From Pseudonocardia terrae (GTDB lineage Bacteria > Actinomycetota > Actinomycetes > Mycobacteriales > Pseudonocardiaceae): a stretch of DNA of 64,000 nucleotides. Positions 43,799 through 52,705 of the stretch are shown here, one piece after another. Within the stretch, counting starts at the first letter, position 1. Every line of letters starts with the position of its first letter. The stretch is from positions 17,749 to 81,748 of the forward strand of contig NZ_JAJTTE010000035.1 in the NCBI RefSeq assembly GCF_021343995.1, in the 5' to 3' direction. The notes under the pieces are model-generated. The model saw only the letters and a list, made by a program, of their open reading frames with translations, did not search any database and was not told the DNA's origin. Made by a program: the position numbers and the translations under genes.

Positions 43799-45132
43799 CC
43801 GCGCGCATGCGCCTCCGGACGCGAGGCCGGGACGCGGGGCGGACGGCCGGAAGGCCCGCCGGTGAGGTCGTGCTGGCCCGCCGCGCCGCCGTCCGGCTGG
43901 GGGTCCAGGCCGCGGCCCTGGCCGCCGCGCTGGTCGTGCTGCTCACGACGGCGGCGGTCGTCGTCCTCATCGAGGCACAGAAGTCCCAGGTCACCGCCCA
44001 GCTCGACGGCGCGATCGCCCGCGCCGACGACGTCGACGACCCACCGGCAGGCACCTTCCTCGTCCTGCGCACCCCGGACGGACGGGTCACCGAGACCTCC
44101 GGGCTTCCCGCCGGGGTCATGGACCGGAACGCCCTCGACGAGGCCACGGCAGGCGGCCATCCGCCCGCCGTGGAGCGGAACGTGGACCACACCCAGTACG
44201 AGATCTCCACCCTGCACCGCGCCGACGGCACGACCGTCCAGGCGATCCTCGACCTGACCGCCAACCACGCCGAGCGCAACCGGCTGCTGAGCACGATGTT
44301 GATGACCGGCGTCGTCGGGCTCGTGGCCGCGGGCGCGGTCGGCACCTGGCTCGGCCACCGCGCACTCGGCCCGCTCTCGGCCGCGCTCACGCTGCAGCGC
44401 CGGTTCGTCGCCGACGCCGGTCACGAGCTGCGCACCCCGCTCACCCTCCTCGGCACCCGGGCGCAACTGCTGCGCCGGCGCCTGCGCCGCGACCCCGACG
44501 CCGACCCCCGGCTCCTGACCGAGACCGAGGGCGTCGTCACCGACGCCGCCCGCCTCACCGCCATCCTCGAGGACCTGCTGCTCGCCGCGGACCCGCTCGC
44601 CGACCGCCCCTGCGAACCCGTCGACCTCGTCGCGCTGTGCCGGGACGTGCTCGACGCGGCAGCCGCCGGCGCCGCGACGCACCAGGTGGAGCTGCGGCTC
44701 ACCGCGCCTCGCACGGTGCAGGTCGAGGGCTCCGCAGCGGCGCTGCACCGTGCCGTGACCGCGCTGGTCGACAATGCCGCCCACCACGCCCACCGGCTGG
44801 TCTCGGTCGCGGTCACCACCGACGACGACGCGGTCGTCGAGGTCCACGACGACGGCGACGGCGTCGATCCCGCCCTGGCACCGCGGCTGTTCGACCGGTT
44901 CACCACTTCCGCCCGGCACGCCGAGTCCGGGCGCCGCCGCTACGGCCTCGGACTCGCGCTCGTCGCCGAGATCGCCGCGGTGCACCGCGGACGCGTCGAG
45001 CTCGTCGAGCTCGTCGAGGCCGACGAGGGTGCGACGTTCCGCCTCACGCTGCCCATCGCCGCCGTCCACGACCTGCGCGCCCCCGGGACCGAGGCGGCCC
45101 CGGACCCGGCCGGCCCTCCAAGAAACCTCTGA
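43795..45132 (+). CDS. sensor histidine kinase (two-component system 2)
   Basis: A 445-aa kinase with two membrane helices (about 34-56 and 160-182) enclosing a roughly 100-residue extracellular sensor. The H-box is FVADAGHELRTPLTLLG. ATPase motifs are LVDNAAHHA (N), DDGDGVDPALAPRLF (G1/F) and GLGLALVAEIA (G2). No HAMP region is obvious. The last codons overlap the second operator-like repeat. A redox, metal or flavin-related signal is plausible from the neighbours but not visible in the sequence. Confidence 0.9.
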   Translation: MTARMRLRTRGRDAGRTAGRPAGEVVLARRAAVRLGVQAAALAAALVVLLTTAAVVVLIEAQKSQVTAQLDGAIARADDVDDPPAGTFLVLRTPDGRVTETSGLPAGVMDRNALDEATAGGHPPAVERNVDHTQYEISTLHRADGTTVQAILDLTANHAERNRLLSTMLMTGVVGLVAAGAVGTWLGHRALGPLSAALTLQRRFVADAGHELRTPLTLLGTRAQLLRRRLRRDPDADPRLLTETEGVVTDAARLTAILEDLLLAADPLADRPCEPVDLVALCRDVLDAAAAGAATHQVELRLTAPRTVQVEGSAAALHRAVTALVDNAAHHAHRLVSVAVTTDDDAVVEVHDDGDGVDPALAPRLFDRFTTSARHAESGRRRYGLGLALVAEIAAVHRGRVELVELVEADEGATFRLTLPIAAVHDLRAPGTEAAPDPAGPPRNL

Positions 45133-45137
45133 AGAAC
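45118..45137. promoter_or_regulatory. second direct-repeat operator, in front of the DUF2231 gene
   Basis: CCAAGAA at 45118-45124 and TGAAGAA at 45130-45136, with ACCTC between, align with the minus-strand reading of 43002-43019 (CCAGGAA.CCTCCAAGAA). The site overlaps the end of the kinase gene and stands 50-69 bases before the DUF2231 start, where an activator site would be expected. Confidence 0.55.
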
Positions 45138-45186
45138 ACCGGCGACGATCGAACGTGACCCTGTCCCGCCGGCGGAAGGCAGATCC

Positions 45187-45753
45187 GTGCCCACATTCGT
45201 GACCGGACTCCCGCTGCATCCCCTCGTCATTCACGCCGTGGTCGTTCTCGTCCCCGCGGCGGTGATCGGCGCGGTCCTGGTGGCGGTGTGGCCCGCCGCC
45301 CGACGCCGCTGGGGCTGGCCCGTCGTCGTGCTCACCGCGCTGGCCGCCGTGTCGGTGCCCCTGGCGACGAGCACCGGGGAGGGGCTCGAGCACAACCTGC
45401 CCCGCACCCCCGCCATCGCGACCCACGCCGAGCTCGGCGACCAGCTCCTGGTGTTCGTCGGCCCGCTGCTGGTCGTCGTGCTCGCGCTCGTCCTGGTCGA
45501 CCACCTGCGCCGCCGGTCGGCCGACCGCGAGCTCGCCGCGGCCCGCGCGGACGGGCCCGGGACGATGGCCGCACCCCGCGTCGCCCAGGGCCCCGCCAAG
45601 GTCGCGATCGTGGTGCTCGCCGTACTGACCGTGCTGCTCGCGGCCGTCTCTGCGGTCCAGGTCGTCCGGATCGGCGACAGCGGCGCCCGCGCCGCCTGGG
45701 GCGACGTCCACTACGCCCCGCAGCCGCGGCACCCCGGAGCCCCTCAGGACTAG
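45187..45753 (+). CDS. DUF2231 family membrane protein
   Basis: A 188-aa protein with four predicted helices. The family opening FVTGLPLHPLVIHAVVVLVP is present, and His12/His16 within it and a further conserved His (HAELGDQLLVF) could bind haem or metal. The C-terminal tail after the last helix carries WGDVHYAPQ. GTG 45187 follows GGCGGAAGG. The direct-repeat site shared with the electron-transfer operon suggests it belongs to the same regulon, perhaps as a membrane redox component. Confidence 0.85.
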   Translation: MPTFVTGLPLHPLVIHAVVVLVPAAVIGAVLVAVWPAARRRWGWPVVVLTALAAVSVPLATSTGEGLEHNLPRTPAIATHAELGDQLLVFVGPLLVVVLALVLVDHLRRRSADRELAAARADGPGTMAAPRVAQGPAKVAIVVLAVLTVLLAAVSAVQVVRIGDSGARAAWGDVHYAPQPRHPGAPQD

Positions 45754-45827
45754 GCCGAACGTGGGCTCGGAGGCCTCGTGACGGTCGATTTGCTCGCCGC
45801 TAACCCGTCGAGGGACAGCATCGTGGC

Positions 45828-46517
45828 GTGGCCCGCCGCTCCCAGGTTGCATCGGCTCTCGACCCTGACCATGGGGACGTCGTGTCCGAGCCCCTGCCGG
45901 TTCGCGTACGGCTCGCCCTCCGTGCCGCGCGCGCCGTGACCGCGCTGACCCGCCGTCTCGGGCACCCGGAAGCCGCCGTCGGTGCCCGTCTTGCACGGAC
46001 GATCGAGCCGCGGACCGCGGCCTACCTCGCGTGCGAACGGTCGCTCGTGCTCGTGGCCGGCGCAGCACGTCCGGGCACGGCCGCAGCCATCGCGGCCGCC
46101 TGCGCGGCGCAGCTCAGGGACGGCCGCGGTGGCGGCGGGGTGCTGGCCGCGCTGCTCGACGTGCCTGCTGCGGCCACTGTCGTTGTGACGCTCGACGACG
46201 ACCTGGTGGCGGAGACGGTCGCGCAGATGCGCCCCGCAGTCGTGGTGTTCGTACCCGGGGCGCCCGGGGCCTCGGAGCGCGACGCCCGCACCCGGATGCG
46301 GCGACTGCGTGCAGCGCTCCTCGCGAGCCCGGCGACAGCCGTGGTGGGCGACCCCGCCGACCCGCGCGCGCTCGCCGCGGGCGAGGCGGCCGCCCGCCGT
46401 TTCTGGATCGACGCGCCGGACTCGCCCGATGTCGCGACGACCGCGAACGCGACCGATCTGGCGTTGAGCGCCGGCGCTGCCTGCAGCCTCGGGTCACAGA
46501 TGCAGGACCAGTACTAG
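45828..46517 (+). CDS. MurT-like protein lacking the ATP-binding loop
   Basis: A 229-aa protein. VRVRLALRAARAVTALTRRLG, then GARLARTIEPRTAAYLACERSLVLVAG align with the start of MurT (lipid II amidotransferase ligase subunit). MRPAVVVFVPGAPGASERDARTRM and LRAALLASPATAVVGDPADP follow in MurT order. The GTNGKTTT loop is replaced by AGAARPGTAA, and the C-terminal two thirds are absent, so ligase activity is excluded. There is no gatD nearby. The start may instead be GTG 45882, which matches the MurT N-terminus better. Confidence 0.55.
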   Translation: MARRSQVASALDPDHGDVVSEPLPVRVRLALRAARAVTALTRRLGHPEAAVGARLARTIEPRTAAYLACERSLVLVAGAARPGTAAAIAAACAAQLRDGRGGGGVLAALLDVPAAATVVVTLDDDLVAETVAQMRPAVVVFVPGAPGASERDARTRMRRLRAALLASPATAVVGDPADPRALAAGEAAARRFWIDAPDSPDVATTANATDLALSAGAACSLGSQMQDQY

Positions 46518-46573
46518 GACACCAGCACCAGGACTCCGTGGACGACGAGCCTCTGCTGCCGCCCCGGACCGCG

Positions 46574-48187
46574 TCACCCAGCCGCTTGCCGTTCGAGGAT
46601 CAGGTAGTTCGACCCGGCGGCGGCGACGCCGTATCCGTCGCCGAGCTGGTCCGGCACGCCTCGGAGGTCGGTCGGGCAGGCGAACACCTCGACGTACGGG
46701 GGCGAGCCCGCGGCGGCGATCGCCGCGCCGATGCGGTCGGGCGCAGAGTTCAGCGGCGTGAGGCCCGCCGGGGGCAGCCCCGGCCGGAGGGCGATCCCGG
46801 AGGTCTCCTGCAGGTCGGCGCGGAGCTGACCGGAGGCCAGGAGCCGGTCGACGTCCACCCACTTGAGCGCCGGCAGGCCGATGGTCGGCCCGACCGTGGA
46901 CCCGCACCCGCCGTCGACCGAGACGGCGTCGGTCGCCACGCGTGCGGTGGGTGGCACGACACGCCTCGCGGCGGAGGTCAGGTCCCGCAGGTCCGACTGC
47001 ACCGCCAGCAGCTGGACGAGGTGCAGCCCGGCGAGCAGCACGACCGCGGCGACGACGACGCCGCGCCGACCCGCGGTCGCCCGCTTCCACCGCAGCGCGG
47101 CGAGCAGCATCAGGACGGCGGGGAACACCAGTCGCTGATCGGGCTTGGTCAGACTGTTGACGTTGCCGACGGGGTCGAGCACCGCGACGACCGCCAGGAG
47201 CGCCGCGGTCAGGACGACGGGATGGGCGAGGTCCCGGCGCCGGGCGCGGAGCCCGTCGACCGCGAGCCCGACGAGACCGAGCACGACGACGACCTCGATC
47301 ACCGTGGTCGGCACGACGCTCGGGAACGGATCGAGCCGCAGGAACGCCTGGAACGGCTCGGCCAGCGCCAGGGCCTTGTCCCGCAGCGACGTGTAGAAGG
47401 ACAGGTGGTGGTCCACCGGCGCGGCCGCCGCGTACCAGGCGAGCAGGACCACGGCGGGCAGGCAGGTCGCCACGAGCGCCGCGGCCTCCCGGCGACGGGC
47501 CCTCCGCGCCAGGACCACGGCGTGCATCAGCACCGCGAGCACCAGCACGCCCCACGGGATCAGGTGCGCCAGGAAGGTGAGCAGGCCCAGCGCTGCGATC
47601 CCACACGCTCGTCGTCGGCTCAGCGGACGGCCCGCGAGAACCGGCTGCAGGGCGGCGATGCCGACGAACGCCAGCGGCAGGCCGAACAGATAGCTGACGT
47701 AGCCGCGGTCGAGGAAGTAGCCGAGGACCCATATCGGGCCCGTGTACTCCAGCACCGTCGGCCTGCCCTGCAGCCGACGAACGAGGAACGCGTAGCCGGC
47801 CACGAAGCCCAGGCACCCGAGGAGAAGGAACACCCGCCCCGCCACCTCGATCGGCAGGACGAGGTTCAGCAGCGCGATCCCGGCCGGCGCGGCGAGGTTC
47901 GGGACCGGAACCGGGAGCAGCGAGTAGATCTCGGTGACCCGCTGCCCGTCCACCGTCCCGCCGGTGAGGATCTCGTGCACGATCCGGCCCTGGAGCAGCC
48001 ACTCGGCGTAGTCGTAGAACGGGAGCCGGGCGGGAACGGCCACCACCGCGGCCGTGGAGACACCGACGAGCGCCCACGCTGCTGCGCGAATTCGCTGACC
48101 ACGGCGCGTGGCGCCGGCCGGCCCGGCGGGGCCGGGAATCTGCGTGCCGACCGGGATCGTCATGAGCCGGAACGTAGGAGAGATCAC
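46574..48187 (-). CDS. large polytopic membrane protein, GT-C-like
   Basis: A 537-aa protein with about 11-12 membrane helices and an extracytoplasmic C-terminal domain of about 130 residues. Early features (PFYDYAEWLLQGRIVHEI with acidic and aromatic residues after helix 1) and the overall plan resemble polyprenyl-linked GT-C glycosyltransferases or their relatives, but a clear catalytic DxD is not identified. It is monocistronic and divergent from the DUF347 gene. The start is GTG 48187 or ATG 48163. Function unknown; cell-envelope glycan synthesis is possible. Confidence 0.7.
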   Translation of the reverse strand: MISPTFRLMTIPVGTQIPGPAGPAGATRRGQRIRAAAWALVGVSTAAVVAVPARLPFYDYAEWLLQGRIVHEILTGGTVDGQRVTEIYSLLPVPVPNLAAPAGIALLNLVLPIEVAGRVFLLLGCLGFVAGYAFLVRRLQGRPTVLEYTGPIWVLGYFLDRGYVSYLFGLPLAFVGIAALQPVLAGRPLSRRRACGIAALGLLTFLAHLIPWGVLVLAVLMHAVVLARRARRREAAALVATCLPAVVLLAWYAAAAPVDHHLSFYTSLRDKALALAEPFQAFLRLDPFPSVVPTTVIEVVVVLGLVGLAVDGLRARRRDLAHPVVLTAALLAVVAVLDPVGNVNSLTKPDQRLVFPAVLMLLAALRWKRATAGRRGVVVAAVVLLAGLHLVQLLAVQSDLRDLTSAARRVVPPTARVATDAVSVDGGCGSTVGPTIGLPALKWVDVDRLLASGQLRADLQETSGIALRPGLPPAGLTPLNSAPDRIGAAIAAAGSPPYVEVFACPTDLRGVPDQLGDGYGVAAAGSNYLILERQAAG

Positions 48188-48446
48188 CTGTCGGGCCGGT
48201 AAACGCTCGGCAAGCGGACGGTTAACTGCGAGGACGTGGACATGCCGAGGCGCACGCGTCCAGGGGCACAGTGAGAGCAGCCGGGGCGAGAGGCACCGTC
48301 GTTCTTACCGAGTTCCGACCGAGTCCACGCCGATGCCTCACGCCTGATCGGCAGTGTGATCGATGTTCCGAAGCGGCTCCCGGCACGCAACGCCCCGACC
48401 CCGGCCCGGAGCCCGTTCCGTCCTGTTCACGAGAGGCCGCCCTTCG

Positions 48447-49241
48447 ATGACCGAGCTCGCTCCCCGTCGCGCTGCACCACCCCGGATGGGGAACAAGGTT
48501 CCCGAGGTCACCGCGTTCTTCTGGCTCGTCAAGGTCCTCTCGACCGGGCTCGGCGAGGCGGCCTCCGACGCCCTGGTACGCCGGGTGGGGCCGATCGTCG
48601 TCGCCCTCGTCGCGATCGCCTTCGTGGTGGCGCTCCGCGCGCAGCTGCGAGCCGATCGCTATGTCGCCTGGCGCTACTGGTCCACGGTGGGCCTGGTCGC
48701 CGTCTTCGGCACCATGGCCGCCGACGTCCCCCACGCCCTCGGCATCCCGGTCTGGGCCACCTCCCTGGTCTCCCTGCTGGCCGTCGCCGCCGTGTTCGTC
48801 GCCTGGTACCGCAGCGAGGGCACCGTGTCGTTCCGCTCGATCACCACCCGCAGGCGGGAAGGCTTCTACTGGACCGCGGTGATCTCCACCTTCGCCCTGG
48901 GAACGGCCGTCGGGGACCTCACCGCCGAGAGCTGGCGGCTGGGCAATCTGGTCTCCGGCCTGGTGTTCTACGCCCTCATCGCCGTCCCCTTCGTGGCGCA
49001 CCGCCGGTTCGGACTCGGCGCGATCCCGGCCTTCTGGATCGCCTATGTCCTGACCCGCCCGCTCGGCGCCTCCTTCGCCGACTGGATGGGCGGCCCGACC
49101 TCCCGCAATGGGTTGGGCATCGACACCGCGCTCGTCGCCGGACTCTGGGCGCTGGCCATCGCCCTCGTCCTCGGCTACCTGGCGATCACCCGCAACGACG
49201 CCCTCACCCGGGCCAAGAACCCGAACGCGCCCGCCACCTGA
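48447..49241 (+). CDS. DUF347-repeat membrane protein (COG4705 type)
   Basis: A 264-aa protein with about eight helices arranged as four related units. Each carries a variant of the repeat seen in KVPEVTAFFWLVKVLSTGLGE, FYWTAVISTFALGTAVGD and AIPAFWIAYVLTRPLGASFAD. This is the DUF347 repeat family. ATG 48447 follows GAGAGG. Function unknown; its repeats suggest a small-solute or ion transporter. The gene after it (DUF1707) starts 45 bases downstream. Confidence 0.8.
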   Translation: MTELAPRRAAPPRMGNKVPEVTAFFWLVKVLSTGLGEAASDALVRRVGPIVVALVAIAFVVALRAQLRADRYVAWRYWSTVGLVAVFGTMAADVPHALGIPVWATSLVSLLAVAAVFVAWYRSEGTVSFRSITTRRREGFYWTAVISTFALGTAVGDLTAESWRLGNLVSGLVFYALIAVPFVAHRRFGLGAIPAFWIAYVLTRPLGASFADWMGGPTSRNGLGIDTALVAGLWALAIALVLGYLAITRNDALTRAKNPNAPAT

Positions 49242-49286
49242 CACACCACGTCGCCCCTCCGACGAGGAGTCCAGAAAGGATCCGCC

Positions 49287-49835
49287 ATGACCACGACCGC
49301 GACCGGCGCCGGCACCGCGTCCGCCCACCCTCGCCACGACACGCCGACCGGCGCGCACCACCCCCCGTCCGCCCCCGGGGCGGGCCGCGTGCGCTGCTCC
49401 GACGCCGAGCGTGAGCACGCCGCCGCCGTCATCCACCAGGCGGTCGGCGAAGGCCGGCTGACGATGGAGGAGGCCGAGGAGCGCCTGGGCCGGGCCTATC
49501 AGGCGCGCTACCGCGACGAGCTCGTCGCGCTCAATGCCGACCTGCCCACCCTCGACACCCCCGTCCCGAACGGCTGGTCGGCACTGTGGGCCGTCCTGCA
49601 GGCTCAGCTGTTTCGGGAAGCCGAGATCCTGGTCGGGCGGGAGCCTGCCGGATGGCGCCGGCGCGCGGCAGCGCTGCCCGTCCTCCTCGGGCCGGTCCTG
49701 CTGGCACTCGGCGCAGTCATGCTCCTGCTGCACGGCGTCTGGGACGGGCACGGCGGACACGGGTTCGACCGGGACGGCCTGCGCGCCGGCGCTGCCGCTG
49801 TGACCGGGCGCGCGGCCGGCACCGTCGGAACCTGA
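49287..49835 (+). CDS. DUF1707 domain protein with C-terminal membrane helix
   Basis: A 182-aa protein. Residues 33-92 are the DUF1707 module (RVRCSDAEREHAAAVIHQAV, GRLTMEEAEERLGRAYQARY, DELVALNADLP), a short helical domain at the N-terminus of many actinobacterial membrane proteins. A membrane helix lies near residues 131-150, followed by a His/Gly-rich tail. AGAAAGGA precedes the ATG. It may be co-transcribed with the DUF347 gene. Function unknown. Confidence 0.85.
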   Translation: MTTTATGAGTASAHPRHDTPTGAHHPPSAPGAGRVRCSDAEREHAAAVIHQAVGEGRLTMEEAEERLGRAYQARYRDELVALNADLPTLDTPVPNGWSALWAVLQAQLFREAEILVGREPAGWRRRAAALPVLLGPVLLALGAVMLLLHGVWDGHGGHGFDRDGLRAGAAAVTGRAAGTVGT

Positions 49836-49848
49836 GTCACCGCCGACG

Positions 49849-50376
49849 TCAGGGTTGCGGCGGATAGGTCAGCAGCCCGTCCTGGACGCGCGCGTGCTCG
49901 TGCAGCACCGCGGCCTTCGCGGTCGTCCTCGACAGGATGTCCACGACCTCGACGCCATGGACGATCAGCGCGTCCGTGATCAGGCCGCGGTGACAGCGCC
50001 ACGGCACCGCCTCGCTGCACATGATTGCCGGCCACTCTCGCTCGGCCAGGTCCAGCAGTTCGCGCAGTCCTTCGGCGAACGCATCGCTCGCCATGTAATC
50101 GGCGTAGTGTCGGAACGCCTTGACCCGCCATGCGCCATTCACACTGGGCACGTTCTTCGGCGTGTGCCGACGGCCGCCCAGCTTCGGTATCCACCGGTAC
50201 CCGATATCGGCAGGCAAGGCTTCGGCGATCGCCGCCTGGTTCCACTGCGGAAACTTCCTCGACGAGGGAAACGAGCGAACGTCCACCACGTACGTGACGG
50301 CGTTGTTCCGCAACATCGCCAGCACCTCGTCGAAGGTGCGGGTCGAATGTCCTATCGTGCAGATCCGGTGCGCCAT
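49849..50376 (-). CDS. DUF488 family protein
   Basis: A 175-aa protein with the family start ICTIGHSTRTFDEVLAML, the loop VDVRSFPSSRKFPQWN and the conserved EAVPWRCHRGLITDAL containing a Cys-His pair. It starts three bases after the DUF2945 gene on the same strand. The family is widespread; it has been associated with oxidative or DNA-damage stress, but the biochemical role is not established. Confidence 0.9.
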   Translation of the reverse strand: MAHRICTIGHSTRTFDEVLAMLRNNAVTYVVDVRSFPSSRKFPQWNQAAIAEALPADIGYRWIPKLGGRRHTPKNVPSVNGAWRVKAFRHYADYMASDAFAEGLRELLDLAEREWPAIMCSEAVPWRCHRGLITDALIVHGVEVVDILSRTTAKAAVLHEHARVQDGLLTYPPQP

Positions 50377-50379
50377 CGT

Positions 50380-50589
50380 TCAGATGCGCTTCAGCGCACC
50401 TCCTTTGTGCATGGCAATGTGATCCGTCTTGTCGCTCTTGATCTCGTACTGAGGGTCGTCCTCGGTGCACCGCCGCATGTGACCCTTGTACTCCACGTCT
50501 TCCGTGTGCTTCTTCGTGATGACTCCCTCGACATGTCCGGCTTCGGAGTTCCACCTGACGTGGTCTCCGACGGAGAACTGCTCAGCCAT
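50380..50589 (-). CDS. DUF2945 (HVA1-like) small protein
   Basis: A 69-aa protein with the family motif FSVGDHVRWNSEAGHVEGVI and PQYEIKSDKTDHIAMHKGGAL near the end, an SH3-like small barrel. First gene of a two-gene operon with DUF488, a pairing that supports shared function. Local codon use is less GC-extreme than the neighbours (AAG, GAG and some AT-ending codons), perhaps because of the protein composition. Function unknown. Confidence 0.88.
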   Translation of the reverse strand: MAEQFSVGDHVRWNSEAGHVEGVITKKHTEDVEYKGHMRRCTEDDPQYEIKSDKTDHIAMHKGGALKRI

Positions 50590-51230
50590 CTGTGCGCTCC
50601 TTGCCTGTACGTGCCCATCGCGCGGAATCTTCGTCCTTCAGCCATCGCCCCGCCCCGCCCCGCCCCGCACCAGGGTGCACCCATCCGCCCCGGGCGGCAG
50701 GAGATGCCATGACGTGCTCGGGGTGTCGGGCCCGACGACGACGCCCTGCCGCACTGACCACCGGCGACGTCACGAACCACGTCCGGACGACTGGGTAGGG
50801 GCCGGCCGATCGGGGGACCCGACGATCGACCGGGCCGTCAACCGGTCGGCGGAGGTCGCGCAGGAACGGCCCCCGCGAGACTGCTCTCACGACCGCTGAG
50901 GCACGCAGCAGCGAATCGTTCATGTGCGGCGGGTGGGCGCGGCTGAAGGGAATACGCGGTCCGGTTCTTCGAGGCGATGACCTCTGCGGATCCCGTGAGC
51001 CTCTCCACCGACCCGCGCCTCGACACAGCCCGAGCCCACCGCCGGGCGGTCAGCGGGACCCGGTGAACCCGCCGGAGGGCACGACACGGGGCCCGCGACA
51101 GCAGCCGCGCCACATCGGCCGGGCGGCCTGCCCGGTCACCGGCCTCCGCCGAGCAGCCGCGCATGCCGCCCTACCTCAGCACCTGATCACGACACCGGCC
51201 CGCACACCCGGCCCACCTCGGAAGGAAGCC
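50590..51230. other. 641-bp region without a supported gene
   Basis: It contains the divergent promoters of the DUF2945 operon and pncB. A low-complexity run of about five CGCCC units occurs at 50647-50669. Open frames on both strands lack ribosome-binding sites and recognisable domains, so none is called. No NAD-regulator (NrtR/NiaR-like) palindrome was recognised before pncB. Confidence 0.5.
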
Positions 51231-52637
51231 ATGACCGAAACCATCGACCGCCGTCCTCTCGACCGCCGTCCCCTCGACCCGGGGCACACGGTCATCACCC
51301 CCATGACGACCACCGCCGCCTCGACGGCGCTGCACACCGACACGTACGAGATCACCATGCTGCGCGCGGCACTCGCCGACGGCACCGCCGCGCACCGGGC
51401 CACCTTCGAGGTCTTCGCCCGTCGACTACCGGCCGGCCGCCGCTACGGTGTCGTCGCGGGACTGGGCCGGCTGTCCGAGGCACTGCAGGAGTTCCGGTTC
51501 ACCGCCTGCCAGATCGCGATGCTGCAGGCCGCCGGCTTCGCCGACGACGCGACCGCCGCCTACCTGGCCGAGTTCGCCTTCACCGGCGACATCGACGCCT
51601 ACCGCGAGGGCGAGCTGTACTTCCCGTACTCGCCGGTGCTCACCGTCTCCGGCACGTTCGGCGAGTGCGTGCTGTTGGAGACGCTCGTCCTGTCGATCCT
51701 CAACGCCGACTCGGCCGTCGCCACCGCTGCCGCCCGGATGGTCACCGCGGCCGCCGACCGGCCGCTGATCGAGATGGGGTCCCGGCGCACCCACGAAGAC
51801 GCCGCAGTCGCCGCCGCCCGTGCCGCGTACCTGGTCGGGTTCACCGCCACCTCCAACCTGCAGGCCGGGCTGCGCCACGGCGTGCCCGTCGCCGGCACCA
51901 GCGGGCACGCGTTCGTCCTCGCCCACACCGACGAGCGGGCAGGGTTCGCCGGCCAGGTCGCCGCCCTCGGCACCGGCACCACCCTCGTGGTCGACACCTA
52001 CGACACCGGCAAGGGGATCCGCACCGCGATCGACGTGGCCGGCACCGACCTCGGCGCGATCCGCATCGACTCCGGCGACCCGGCCGTCGAGGCCGCTCGG
52101 GCCCGAGCGCTGCTGGACTCCCTCGACGCTCGCGACACGAAGATCACGGTCACCGGTGACCTCGACGAGCACCGCATCGCCGCGCTCACCGATGCCCCCG
52201 TGGACACCTTCGGGGTCGGCACCCGGCTGGTCACGGGCGCCGGCGCGCCCACCGCAGAGATGATCTACAAGCTCGTCGCGATCGCCGACGCCCCCGGCCC
52301 GGACGCTCCGCTGCGCCCGGTCGCCAAGCGCAGCGCCGGCAAGGCGACGATCGGTGGGGCCAAGCGTGCCCACCGCGACCTCGACGACACCGGGCACGCC
52401 GCCCGCGAACGCGTCGTCGCCACCCCGGGCCGGACCGGCTCCGAGTTCGGCCGGACGACGCTCGACCGGCCGCTGCAGGTACCCGTCGTCCGCCACGGCG
52501 CCGTCGTACACAGCCCGACACCGGAGGAGGTCCGCGCCCATCACCGCCGCGCCAAGGCCGAACTCCTCCCGTGCGACCTGGATCTGACCCCCGGCACACC
52601 GCGGCTGAGCGGCGCACCAGCCGGCTGCCCGTCCTGA
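51231..52637 (+). CDS. pncB: nicotinate phosphoribosyltransferase
   Basis: A 468-aa enzyme converting nicotinate and PRPP to nicotinate mononucleotide in the NAD salvage (Preiss-Handler) pathway. Markers are ALHTDTYEITMLRAAL, RRLPAGRRYGVVAGL, PYSPVLTVSGTFGECVLLET, MGSRRTHEDAAV and the phosphate-binding AIRIDSGDPA/FGVGTRLVTG. ATG 51231 follows GGAAGGAAG. The frame is open further upstream but without codon or domain support. The first 35 residues contain a short repeat (DRRPLDRRPL) and are atypical. An MHS-type transporter gene follows 68 bases later. Confidence 0.93.
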   Translation: MTETIDRRPLDRRPLDPGHTVITPMTTTAASTALHTDTYEITMLRAALADGTAAHRATFEVFARRLPAGRRYGVVAGLGRLSEALQEFRFTACQIAMLQAAGFADDATAAYLAEFAFTGDIDAYREGELYFPYSPVLTVSGTFGECVLLETLVLSILNADSAVATAAARMVTAAADRPLIEMGSRRTHEDAAVAAARAAYLVGFTATSNLQAGLRHGVPVAGTSGHAFVLAHTDERAGFAGQVAALGTGTTLVVDTYDTGKGIRTAIDVAGTDLGAIRIDSGDPAVEAARARALLDSLDARDTKITVTGDLDEHRIAALTDAPVDTFGVGTRLVTGAGAPTAEMIYKLVAIADAPGPDAPLRPVAKRSAGKATIGGAKRAHRDLDDTGHAARERVVATPGRTGSEFGRTTLDRPLQVPVVRHGAVVHSPTPEEVRAHHRRAKAELLPCDLDLTPGTPRLSGAPAGCPS

Positions 52638-52705
52638 TCCGCCGAGCGCACATCGCCGGACCCACCTCACCCCCAGTTCTGATCTGTCCAACGAACGGAG
52701 AATCA

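Noticed and set aside
50647..50669. CGCCC repeat run that could be taken for a repeat element
   Set aside because: Five short GC units only, no spacer structure, no larger repeat; probably low-complexity sequence.
50922..51230. Upstream extension of pncB by about 100 codons
   Set aside because: The extension has no family similarity, and GGAAGGAAG stands just before ATG 51231.
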